Shown: piece by piece, positions 1 to 5,850 of the stretch
How positions within the stretch are numbered: the stretch's first letter is position 1
Layout of the letters: each line of letters starts with the position of its first letter
Origin: an uncultured Clostridia bacterium
Lineage (GTDB): Bacteria > Bacillota > Clostridia > Christensenellales > Aristaeellaceae
Assembly (NCBI GenBank): GCA_946409855.1
Contig: CAMJXZ010000075.1
Span: 1 to 11,257 of the forward strand
Length of the DNA stretch: 11,257 nucleotides
Direction of reading: 5' to 3'
Made by a program: the position numbers and the translations under genes
Notes under the pieces: model-generated
Database searches by the model: none
Seen by the model: only the letters and a program-made list of their open reading frames with translations
What the model was told of the DNA's origin: nothing

Positions 1-975
1 GCCGGGCACGTAGATGCCGGGCTCCACCGTCATGGTGGTGCCGGCTTCCAGCACCTCGTGGCACACCGGGGACAGACGGGGATCCTCGTGAATGTCGATG
101 CCGACGCTGTGGCCCAGGCCGTGGCCGAAATACTGGCCGTAGCCTTCCTTCCCGATGATGTCCCGGGCGATTTTATCCACATCGCTGGCGACCAGGCCGG
201 CGTGCAGGGCGTCCTGCGCTTCCTGCTGGGCCCGGAGCACGATGCCGTAGATCTTTTTCATTTCGGCATCCGGCTCGCCCACGGCGACGGTGCGGGTCAT
301 GTCGGCGCAGTAGCCGCCATAGCGGGCGCCGAAATCCATGGTGATCATGTCGCCCTTTTCAACCTTGCGGCTGCCCGGAATGGCGTGGGGCAGGGAGCCG
401 TTGGGGCCGGAAGCGACGATGGTGCTGAACGCCAGGCCCTGTCCGCCCAGGCGGAGCATTTCAAACTCCAGGTCGATGCGGATGTCGTTCTCGCTGACCC
501 CGGGTTTGATGCGGGGCAGGATGTTGGCCAGCGCCCGGCAGGAAATGTCGCAGGCCTTGCGGATGCAGTCGATCTCTTCCGGTTCCTTGATGCGGCGCAC
601 CAGCTCCGCCTCCCCTTTCAGCGGAGTGAAGGTGAAGCCGGGCATGTCGTCCCGCATCTTTTCAAACCGGGCGACGGTGACCTCGTCCGCCTCAAAGCGG
701 ACGGCATGGATGCCGCGGGCGGACAGCACTTCGGCCGCCAGGGCCGCGTGGGACTGGCCCGTCCGGATCTCGCAGACCTCAAAGCCGGGCGCCTGACGGG
801 TGACCTGCTCGGTATAGCGGAAATCCGTCACGATCGCCGACAGGCCGTCGGCGACCAGGGCAATGCCCTCCCCGGTATAGCCGGAGACGTAAAAGATATT
901 GGAAGGCTTCGAAAGGAGGATCGCTTCCCCCGGCTGCAGCGCCGCCTTCGCCATGATTTTTGCTGTTCTGGTCAT
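1..975 (-). CDS. Xaa-Pro peptidase, M24B family (3' end off the window)
   Basis: Cytoplasmic two-metal aminopeptidase that removes an N-terminal residue before proline, or splits X-Pro dipeptides. The 325 visible residues show an N-terminal creatinase-like domain (about 1-130) and the pita-bread catalytic domain. Metal ligands are visible: D214 in MDFGARYGG, D225 in ADMTRT, H289 in GHGLGHSVGI and E318 in VEPGIYVPG. The last glutamate ligand would lie beyond the left edge; family members are usually about 350-360 residues, so roughly 30 are missing. The start at 975 is chosen because GGAAGGGG sits about 7 bases upstream; the next ATG (954) has no such site. An extended -10 promoter lies 46 bases upstream, so the gene has its own promoter. 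PepP-type aminopeptidase and PepQ-type prolidase cannot be separated here, so no symbol is given. In many Bacillota this gene is followed by efp, which would be off the window. Confidence 0.95.
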   Translation of the reverse strand, partial: MTRTAKIMAKAALQPGEAILLSKPSNIFYVSGYTGEGIALVADGLSAIVTDFRYTEQVTRQAPGFEVCEIRTGQSHAALAAEVLSARGIHAVRFEADEVTVARFEKMRDDMPGFTFTPLKGEAELVRRIKEPEEIDCIRKACDISCRALANILPRIKPGVSENDIRIDLEFEMLRLGGQGLAFSTIVASGPNGSLPHAIPGSRKVEKGDMITMDFGARYGGYCADMTRTVAVGEPDAEMKKIYGIVLRAQQEAQDALHAGLVASDVDKIARDIIGKEGYGQYFGHGLGHSVGIDIHEDPRLSPVCHEVLEAGTTMTVEPGIYVPG

Positions 976-990
976 GTTTCAACCCCTTCC

Positions 991-1011
991 GTCCGCCCGC
1001 TCCGGGCAGAC
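991..1011 (-). promoter_or_regulatory. Hairpin in the 5' leader of the Xaa-Pro peptidase gene
   Basis: The transcript would form GUCUGCCCG-GAG-CGGGCGGAC, nine pairs including one G-U, with a 3-base loop, directly upstream of the Shine-Dalgarno sequence. No T-tract follows, so it is not a terminator. It may stabilise the mRNA or be an operator; no function can be read from the sequence. Confidence 0.45.
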
Positions 1012-1389
1012 TTACAAATTATTATAGCACAGGAACCGCTGGCGCGCCACAGGAAATTGAAATTTTTTTGGGGCTTTTGCGCCGCCGGCGCCGGTTTTTC
1101 CGCTGTTTCCGGCTGCCGCGGCGGGAAGAAGCCGGGTGCGGACGCCTGAAGGCCGGGCAAAATGACGCCCCGGGAGCGCCCGGAACGGGTCCGTCCCAAA
1201 GAGAAGCCAAAAAAGAAAAAACCCCATGAACAGCGCTTCGGCTTCATGAGATATCTTCTTGCGGTCGTATTTCTTTCCGCTTTCGACCTTCCGGGTGACC
1301 GGAGGAAACGGCCAGGTCCGCCGCTGCCGGGCGTCCAGCGCCCTGCGGGCCTTTTTGCCCAGTTTCTCCCTGGGGATAAAACGGGTCAT
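1012..1389 (-). CDS. Small basic protein; 3' end of the frame doubtful
   Basis: The first 45-50 residues look genuine: a strongly basic segment MTRFIPREKLGKKARRALD, then PVTRKVESGKKYDRKK. The pattern resembles short uncharacterised basic proteins of Clostridia, from memory and not verified. An AAAGGA site 9 bases upstream supports the start. The gene begins 55 bases after the DUF2828 stop and is probably co-transcribed with it; a 6-bp hairpin (1420-1436) lies between them. The open frame continues to 125 residues, but the later part runs through a rho-independent terminator (1209-1250) and through the next gene's promoter (1021-1029), so it is unlikely to be real. A TGA at 1244-1246, in the terminator stem, would close the frame if one base were missing upstream. 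The likely product is about 48 residues and may bind nucleic acid because of its charge; its function is unknown. Confidence 0.5.
   Translation of the reverse strand: MTRFIPREKLGKKARRALDARQRRTWPFPPVTRKVESGKKYDRKKISHEAEALFMGFFLFWLLFGTDPFRALPGRHFARPSGVRTRLLPAAAAGNSGKTGAGGAKAPKKFQFPVARQRFLCYNNL
1021..1029 (-). promoter_or_regulatory. Extended -10 promoter for the Xaa-Pro peptidase gene
   Basis: On the minus strand the sequence reads TGC-TATAAT, a consensus -10 hexamer with the upstream TGn extension that lowers dependence on a -35 box. No good TTGACA match lies 17 bases upstream. The box is 46 bases from the peptidase start and inside the 3' part of the preceding open frame, which argues that that frame is not coding there. 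Confidence 0.7.
1209..1250 (-). terminator. Rho-independent terminator after the DUF2828/small-protein genes
   Basis: On the minus strand CATGAAGC and GC(TG)TTCATG pair with a 2-base bulge around a CGAAGC loop, then GGG, T6, C, T6. It ends the transcript that includes the DUF2828 gene, and lies inside the nominal reading frame of the small basic protein. Confidence 0.75.
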
Positions 1390-1444
1390 GGGATCACATC
1401 CTTTCTGTATTCATCCTCTGATGATCAGTCATCATCCGGCTCCC

Positions 1445-3355
1445 TCACGCGTGGATCGGCGCGTACCGTTCGCTCAGCAGCACTTCCAGCATGTGCTGAA
1501 GCGGCGTCGTGGAGCCGGTATACCTGTGCTTCATATGGTGGGTGGTGCGGCCGCTGGAGAGGGCCGTTCCCATCGCGTCGGACTGCACGGGCGTCTGCAT
1601 CTGCCAGCTGTTCACGTTATGGAACACCACCGCGGGGACCTCGTAGCCGGCTTCCTCGAAAGCCTCCCGGAAATCCTCATAGAGATTCGCGTCCGGGTTG
1701 ACGACGGAGCGGTTGAACTCCATATCCGAGTAAATGACCACCGCGGACGGCATTTCATCCTGCCCCGCTTTGGCACGGACGGCCAGGCGCAGCAGCATAT
1801 TGTACACCGCTTCCAGGTTGGTGGAATCTCCCCATCTGGCGTTGTGGATGTTCGCCAGCTTTTCCCACAGCCGGCTGCCGCGGATCTTCATCATCTTCGG
1901 ATGATCGCTGAAGGTGATGAATTTGTTGTGGAACGCGCCCTTGGCGTGTTCGGCGTGGAACAGGCCCAAAGCGTCCGCCAGCGTATGCGCGCCGTAGGCC
2001 ATCATCGAGCCGGAGGTATCGATCACGCTGATGGCGTTCTCCGTGCCCACATAGCCGGGCAGGGCTTTCCACAGTTCCTCCGTATGGCTGATCCGATAAG
2101 AAGCGCGCTGCTGTTTCTGACAGAAAACATGTCTGGGGGGCGCGTACCTGCCGCAGATGCGGTACACCGCGTACCGGTGCCAGGAAAGAAGCACCCTTTT
2201 ATAACCCGGGGCATAGGGGCTGAAGGGATGCTTCCATTTCGACGGATGGTCTTCGTCATATAAACCGACGAACTCAAGCCGCCTCATGGGCATCTGTTCC
2301 GTACGGCGGTTCAGGTTATAGTAATACGCTTTCCATCTGCGGCTCCGCTGCGACGCGTCTCCCCGGAAGAGATTGATCCTGCGCCATTCAGGGTGATTCG
2401 GCACGCGGCTCATGGTAAAGGGAATGAGCTTTCCCCACACAAAGCGGTGCGCGGGAATGACGTCTTTCGCGATTTCATACACGCCCGGATAGTATCCCCG
2501 TCCGCCCTGGCTGCTGTTATAGTCCATGAACTCAAAGCCGAAGCAGCCTGTCCGCCGGACGATCTGATCAGGCGTCAGCGTCGCCGCGTTCAGCTGCCGC
2601 CAGCCGCCGCGGACGCCCCGCATGAAGGCCTCATAGCGGTCACGGTCGTACTCGGTAAACAGCCTGTCGTATCTCAGAAGCGCCTGGGACGGCACGTGCT
2701 CGTACTGAATGCGGTCAAACTCCCGGCGGGTGACATAGTGCTCCGTCAGGCTGACGGCCGCCCGGAGCGGCGTCAGGATGGCCCGGTACTGTTTCTCGTC
2801 CAGGTTCAGAAGCTTCATCAGCACCCTGGCGTTGCCGCGGGTGCGGGCGCTGGAGGTGTTGGGCGAAGGCAGCCACTTGGCGCACAGGGAAATGTGGGCG
2901 CCGGTCTCGCCGTTTTTCCGGCGCTCCAGCGCCTCCATGTCCTGTTCCAGCTGTTCGCGGATGACGCGGACAGCTTCCTTTTCCGCCTTTGTACCCAGCA
3001 GGCAGATCAGGTCGTCCCATCGTCCGTATTCCGTGATCCAGCGCACGTTTTTGACCGCGGATTCCGGCCATTTCTTCGCCACTGTGCGGATCAGGGTGCG
3101 GAAGATGTTCCTTTCGCCGATGCCGCCCCGGATATCGCGGATGTAGAACAGCAGCTTCATGGCCAGCTCCGGGTTTTCCCGGTACGCTTCCACGAACTTC
3201 ATGTTGACCCGGTCCAGACTGTGATCGCGCATGGCGCCGGCGATAAAGAACAGGTCCAGACATTTGTCGCCGGAAGAAGAGTAGGCCATGGCGCCCCCGG
3301 CGGTTGTGCACTGATACAGCAAATCGGCACAGTCTTCCCGTTTCGTTTTACCCAT
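1445..3355 (-). CDS. DUF2828 protein: TROVE/Ro60-like helical domain plus vWA domain
   Basis: A 636-residue cytoplasmic protein with no signal peptide. Residues about 10-270 form a helical region with DUF2828 signatures: SSSGDKCLDLFF, YIRDIRGGIGERNIF and WITEYGRWDDL. Residues about 430-636 form a von Willebrand A domain with a complete MIDAS: DTSGSM (D446, S448, S450), T512 in GDSTNLE and D544 in SDMEFN. The helical-plus-vWA layout is like Ro60/TROVE proteins, which bind non-coding RNA; RNA binding by DUF2828 itself is not established as far as I know. A segment at about 275-425, rich in Arg, Tyr and Trp, looks longer than the linker I expect for the family. The start is fixed by AAAGGAGG 8 bases upstream. 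The gene is preceded by leader A, a diverged copy of the leader before the zinc-ribbon gene, and followed by a small basic protein gene. Confidence is high for the family and low for the role. Confidence 0.9.
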   Translation of the reverse strand: MGKTKREDCADLLYQCTTAGGAMAYSSSGDKCLDLFFIAGAMRDHSLDRVNMKFVEAYRENPELAMKLLFYIRDIRGGIGERNIFRTLIRTVAKKWPESAVKNVRWITEYGRWDDLICLLGTKAEKEAVRVIREQLEQDMEALERRKNGETGAHISLCAKWLPSPNTSSARTRGNARVLMKLLNLDEKQYRAILTPLRAAVSLTEHYVTRREFDRIQYEHVPSQALLRYDRLFTEYDRDRYEAFMRGVRGGWRQLNAATLTPDQIVRRTGCFGFEFMDYNSSQGGRGYYPGVYEIAKDVIPAHRFVWGKLIPFTMSRVPNHPEWRRINLFRGDASQRSRRWKAYYYNLNRRTEQMPMRRLEFVGLYDEDHPSKWKHPFSPYAPGYKRVLLSWHRYAVYRICGRYAPPRHVFCQKQQRASYRISHTEELWKALPGYVGTENAISVIDTSGSMMAYGAHTLADALGLFHAEHAKGAFHNKFITFSDHPKMMKIRGSRLWEKLANIHNARWGDSTNLEAVYNMLLRLAVRAKAGQDEMPSAVVIYSDMEFNRSVVNPDANLYEDFREAFEEAGYEVPAVVFHNVNSWQMQTPVQSDAMGTALSSGRTTHHMKHRYTGSTTPLQHMLEVLLSERYAPIHA

Positions 3356-3378
3356 TGGTTTTTCCTCCTTTCCTCCGT

Positions 3379-3650
3379 GCTGACGGCATTCCAGCCGCCG
3401 CGGGAACCGCCTGCCGCTTCCGCTTCAGTGCCGCCGGGGCGGTGCTTCCCCCGGCCGGACATATCAGACGCCGCGCATTTGCACCTCTTCGCGCAGTATC
3501 CGTCCGGAAAAAAGCCGCGGGCCTTGCCGGGACCCGCACGGTCCAGGCGGGTATCTCAACCCGCCCGGCCGCCGCCTCTTTCCGGGAAGAACCTTCCTCG
3601 TTCCCCATGTCCTGAAGCGTCTGTTTTCAGGCCGTTCCCCCCGTTTCGGG
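3379..3650 (-). repeat. Structured leader, copy A (before the DUF2828 gene)
   Basis: Diverged copy of the sequence at 5068-5339. Shared blocks lie at matching distances upstream of each start codon: a 24-base block at 3379-3402 (22 identical), a hairpin at 3433-3455 (7 bp, loop with AGCACC on the transcript), a hairpin at 3471-3496 (6 bp, loop with AGGUGCAA) enclosed by an outer CGGAC/GUCCG stem (3456-3506), a hairpin at 3546-3565 (7 bp, loop UGAGAU), a perfect 19-base match agaaccttcctcgttcccc at 3588-3606, and CCCGAAACGGG at 3639-3650. Stem sequences differ between copies but stay paired, which suggests a structured RNA on the minus strand. Reading frames here do not match between copies, so the block is probably not protein-coding. 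It could be a cis-regulator, an RNA processed from the leader, or an RNA ligand of a neighbouring protein. Confidence 0.7.
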
Positions 3651-4240
3651 AGGTGATCCTTGTCATTTTGGCAGAAGGGGCAACCTTGCGGCAGGGCTTC
3701 AAAAGTCCGCGCGTTCCCGGCCTTCGCGCCGCTCATTGTCCCGTTCCGTTCCAATGAAGCGGCAGCAGGAAATGCGCTTGTTCAGCCGTCCTGTCGCCGT
3801 TTGCCTGCCTGTCGCTGCGATTCATTGCCCCACCTTGGGCTGCGCTGCGGTTCCTGGCCACCGCCTGGGCTCTGTATTTTCCGCACAGCACACGGGGCGG
3901 CACCATCCAGAAGGGAAAGTCACGGAGCTGTGATAGACGCAAAGTAGGATGACGTCACATTCTGATTGCTCAAACAGACATCGAAAAAGCGCAATGATTC
4001 ATTATTTGCCCATGGGCGACCGCACCTCCTTTACAGAACGGTTGCGGTGCTCGGGGGAATGAGTGCCTCGCAGCTGGGGCATGTCAACCGGCATAGCCAT
4101 ATCCGGGATTCAGCCCTGCTTTCTGCTTCGAGTGCTTCGCTGCTGACGCGCCTTCTCCGTTATAAGCGTCCCCTGGATGGGAAGCCAGCCTCCTGCCGGG
4201 CTTCCGTTTATGTCAAAGGGATTCTGTCCCTTCAACGTCT
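3651..4240. other. Unidentified sequence extending leader A by about 480 nt
   Basis: This stretch lies between two blocks shared with leader B, where copy B has only about 100 nt, so copy A seems to hold an insertion, or copy B a deletion. The part from 3966 to 4240 differs in character: lower GC, many short hairpins (such as AAGGGA-TTCTG-TCCCTT and GGAAGCC/GGCTTCC) and a 16-base direct repeat with two mismatches (4061-4076 and 4130-4145). Both strands carry open frames. The plus strand has 92 codons from a TTG at 3966 without a ribosome site. The minus strand, from 4268, has 52 codons, one TGA (4110-4112), then 35 more codons to TAA at 4002-4004, ending in SPMGK. An AAAGGAGGTG site stands 9 bases before the ATG of that MGK. 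I do not recognise it; it may be a decayed mobile or gene fragment. The rest (3651-3965) shows nothing I can name. Confidence 0.4.
3981..4009 (-). terminator. Possible weak terminator inside the inserted sequence
   Basis: On the minus strand an imperfect hairpin around AATGA-A-TCATT, with outer GC pairs, overlaps the TAATGA stop codons of the minus-strand fragment and is followed by GCGC and T5. The stem is AT-rich and weak. If active it would separate the zinc-ribbon gene transcript from the DUF2828 gene. Confidence 0.3.
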
Positions 4241-4243
4241 GTG

Positions 4244-4252
4244 ATGATACCA
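4244..4252 (-). promoter_or_regulatory. Possible extended -10 box upstream of leader A
   Basis: The minus strand reads TGG-TATCAT, an extended -10 match 25-45 bases downstream of the shared T7 element. No convincing -35 box is present, and the same position in leader B has only a poorer ATGATAAAG match. This is a weak candidate for a start of transcription through leader A. Confidence 0.25.
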
Positions 4253-4269
4253 CGATTCCGCGTTTGAAT

Positions 4270-4292
4270 CATGGAAAAAAAGATGCGAACCG
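4270..4292 (-). repeat. T7-containing element, copy A
   Basis: On the minus strand CGGTTCGCATC is followed by seven T and CCATG. It matches the element at 5481-5503 in 21 of 23 positions. It lies 43 bases after the zinc-ribbon gene and upstream of leader A. A plain terminator is unlikely because no stable GC-rich stem directly precedes the T-run in both copies. A promoter upstream element or protein site is possible. Confidence 0.5.
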
Positions 4293-4334
4293 GTCAAAGG
4301 GAAAGTGTTTTTCCCGGCGGCCGGCCGTCCCCGC

Positions 4335-5045
4335 TTACAGGTGTTCGGGGGACCGGACTGCCGTGCCGCCCAGGCTCCGCCAGGCCGCGACCCAGGCGTC
4401 GATCCGGTCAAAGCCGGACGTGAAGCGCAGCCGGACCGGCTGTTCCGACCCGTTGACGCTGTGCAGGACGGCCACCGTTTCCCCGAAGGTGAGCGAGGGC
4501 CGGTCCGACTTCTGCACGGCCTCGTACAGCAGGCGGGCGTACTCCCGGGTGCGCAGGGTGTTGTACGAGCGGAGAAGCACCACGGGCCGCCGGCTGGTTT
4601 CCCGGGGCAGGCAGGCCGCCGCCGTGCCGCCCAGCTCCCGCCAGGCCCGCAGGAAGGGCCGGATCTGTTCCGGCCGCCTGGCAAACGACAGGCGGTACGG
4701 GTTTTCCGGCGTGATGGTCCGGCATTGTTTCCGGCACTCATCCAGGCTGACCGAGGGCTGGCCCTCATGCAGCAGATGGGTAAACGCCGTCAGCTTTTCC
4801 GGGCTGACCGCCCGCAGCTCGACCACCGTGCGCTGCTTGCCGCCGCAAAGCGGACAGGCCGGGTCCCCGTTCTGCAAAAGCGCATTGCAGGCGTCGCAGC
4901 GCTGTTTGTCCGCCCGTACGACCGCCCGTTTGCCGCAGCCGGGGCAGATTTTCTCCTGATGCGGCGGCGCCCATCGGCCGCAGACGACGCAGCGCGTTTC
5001 CCGGTGATTCCGGACAGGCTTATATGGAACCGGATATGGTTTCAT
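4335..5045 (-). CDS. Zinc-ribbon protein with two L7/L12-CTD-like repeats
   Basis: A 236-residue cytoplasmic protein. The N-terminus has two Cys4 clusters: C19/C22 with C34/C37 (CVVCG...CPGCG) and C50/C53 with C64/C67 (CDAC...CPLCG), expected to bind zinc. Two tandem repeats follow, about 74-149 and 155-236, each starting with a VVELR/VVLLR strand and ending in an aligned segment (YRLSFARRPEQIRPFLRAW and VRLRFTSGFDRIDAWVAAW, each then R-x-LGGTA). The strand-helix-helix-strand-helix-strand order and the closing LGGTA recall the C-terminal domain of ribosomal protein L7/L12; this is my inference. The start at 5045 is preferred over the ATG at 5078 because AAAGGGGGAG lies just upstream and 5078 falls inside the conserved leader block. 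It is preceded by leader B and lies upstream of the DUF2828 gene on the same strand, so the two may act together. Function unknown. Confidence 0.85.
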   Translation of the reverse strand: MKPYPVPYKPVRNHRETRCVVCGRWAPPHQEKICPGCGKRAVVRADKQRCDACNALLQNGDPACPLCGGKQRTVVELRAVSPEKLTAFTHLLHEGQPSVSLDECRKQCRTITPENPYRLSFARRPEQIRPFLRAWRELGGTAAACLPRETSRRPVVLLRSYNTLRTREYARLLYEAVQKSDRPSLTFGETVAVLHSVNGSEQPVRLRFTSGFDRIDAWVAAWRSLGGTAVRSPEHL

Positions 5046-5067
5046 CTTCTCTCCCCCTTTCCCTGAG

Positions 5068-5339
5068 GCTGACGGCATCGCAGCCGCCGCGAAAACATCC
5101 GCGCGCGCCGATGGGCCGGGCCCGGGAAGGTGTTTTCCCGGACGTCATCCCTGCGGGGCAGGCCATTGCACCTGTCCTGCGCCCGCCGGCAGGCAGCCGC
5201 CGATACTCCTCCGCCTAAAGGAGAATCCGGCCGCTGACGGGCATTTCAGCCCGCGCGCCGCCGCGTGCCGCCTGCGGAGAACCTTCCTCGTTCCCCGATG
5301 CCTGCTCATGGAATGTACGGATCTTTTCCCCGTTTCGGG
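5068..5339 (-). repeat. Structured leader, copy B (before the zinc-ribbon gene)
   Basis: Counterpart of 3379-3650, with elements at nearly the same distance from the start codon. It holds the 24-base block at 5068-5091, a hairpin at 5122-5141 (CCGGGAA/TTCCCGG, loop AACACC on the transcript), a hairpin at 5154-5185 (GCAGG/CCTGC plus CGGG/CCCG with one bulge, loop with AGGUGCAA), a hairpin at 5238-5253 (CGGGC/GCCCG, loop UGAAAU), the 19-base identical match at 5278-5296, and CCCGAAACGGGG at 5328-5339. Against copy A, the loop-closing pair of the 5238-5253 hairpin is C-G where A has U-A, and two A-U pairs in the 5122-5141 stem replace two G-C pairs. That is compensatory change, typical of selected RNA structure. 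I match it to no named riboswitch or RNA family. Confidence 0.7.
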
Positions 5340-5480
5340 CAGGGACGAACGGCCGTCCGCCGCGTCCCCTTTGGTCCTGCCTAATCATCTCTCTGACGGA
5401 GACGCCGTCCCGCTTCTGACGGGCGCCCGTCTCCTGTTCCCTGTGACAGGATGCACTTTATCATGCGCCCGTGAAAACAT
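5340..5480. repeat. Series of short palindromes upstream of leader B
   Basis: This stretch has no gene. It holds several small inverted repeats in a row: GGGACG/CGTCCC (5342-5368), GACGG/CCGTC (5395-5409), a perfect 14-base palindrome GACGGGCGCCCGTC (5418-5431), CCTGT-G-ACAGG (5440-5450) and CCGTGA/TCACGG (spanning about 5469-5485, overlapping the T7 element). They could be more stems of the leader RNA or protein binding sites. Confidence 0.5.
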
Positions 5481-5503
5481 CACGGAAAAAAAGCTGCGAA
5501 CCG
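5481..5503 (-). repeat. T7-containing element, copy B
   Basis: On the minus strand CGGTTCGCAGC is followed by seven T and CCGTG. It matches 4270-4292 in 21 of 23 positions and lies upstream of leader B. In this copy the T-run is directly followed on the minus strand by the hairpin CCGTGA-TGTTT-TCACGG, which copy A does not preserve. Confidence 0.5.
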
Positions 5504-5559
5504 CGTGATATGCGGGATCTTTCAGGCATCAGGCGGGATGATCCCGGCGCGCCCAACGC

Positions 5560-5592
5560 AAAAATGACGGCGCGGCCGTGAAAGCCGCGCCG
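5560..5592 (-). terminator. Rho-independent terminator of the secreted-protein operon
   Basis: On the minus strand CGGCGCGGC and GCCGCGCCG form a perfect 9-bp stem with loop TTTCACG, followed by TCA and T5. It lies about 260 bases after the leucine-rich-repeat protein gene and would end that operon's transcript before the T7 element and leader B. Confidence 0.75.
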
Positions 5593-5850
5593 CCCTGGCA
5601 GCAGCCCGGAAAGACCGGGACCGCGTCTTATACTGATTTACACCCAATCCATGCACATCTGTGGGCGTCTTTTGCGCCATCTCTGTGTCTTCCGGGGCCT
5701 GCCGGCCCGCTGTTCGGTGAAAATGATCCACTGGATCATTTTCCGAGCCCTCACAGCCCTCGCCGACCTTCGGGTACGCTTTCGGATGCCTTCCTTGATA
5801 TGACGCAAAATCCATCCCACATCTGCACATGTCTTAGATGAAAATCAGTA
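5593..5850. other. Non-coding 3' region with a near-perfect palindrome
   Basis: No gene is supported: the short minus-strand frames here lack ribosome binding sites. The clearest structure is an inverted repeat at 5719-5743, with 11-bp arms gaaaatgatcc/ggatcattttc around ACT. A direct repeat AATCCATGCACATCTG (5646-5661) with AATCCATCCCACATCTG (5809-5825) flanks it on both sides. The arrangement could be a dispersed intergenic repeat or a regulator binding site in the 3' untranslated region of the leucine-rich-repeat gene. Confidence 0.5.

Noticed and set aside
58..1149. Long plus-strand open frame over the left edge
   Set aside because: It is antisense to the M24 peptidase gene, whose metal-binding motifs are intact on the minus strand. 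It has no ribosome site and a composition typical of a shadow frame in GC-rich DNA.
3464..3754. 96-codon minus-strand frame with a CPFC motif in leader A
   Set aside because: Only one CxxC pair is present, and the matching region of leader B has a stop and frame changes. RNA hairpins, not the protein frame, are kept between copies.
3950..3957. TGACGTCA palindrome
   Set aside because: An 8-base palindrome can arise by chance and has no promoter or second copy nearby.
4255..4295. tRNA-like GGTTCGCA sequence near the T7 element
   Set aside because: No acceptor stem, anticodon arm or CCA context can be drawn around it, and the same is true of the other copy at 5490-5505.
3379..5339. CRISPR array or tandem repeat as explanation for the repeated leaders
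   Set aside because: There are only two long diverged copies separated by a gene, without regular spacers or cas genes.
5638..5820. 60-codon very basic minus-strand frame after the leucine-rich-repeat gene
   Set aside because: No ribosome binding site is present, it overlaps a palindrome and a direct repeat, and another frame in the same region is equally open.
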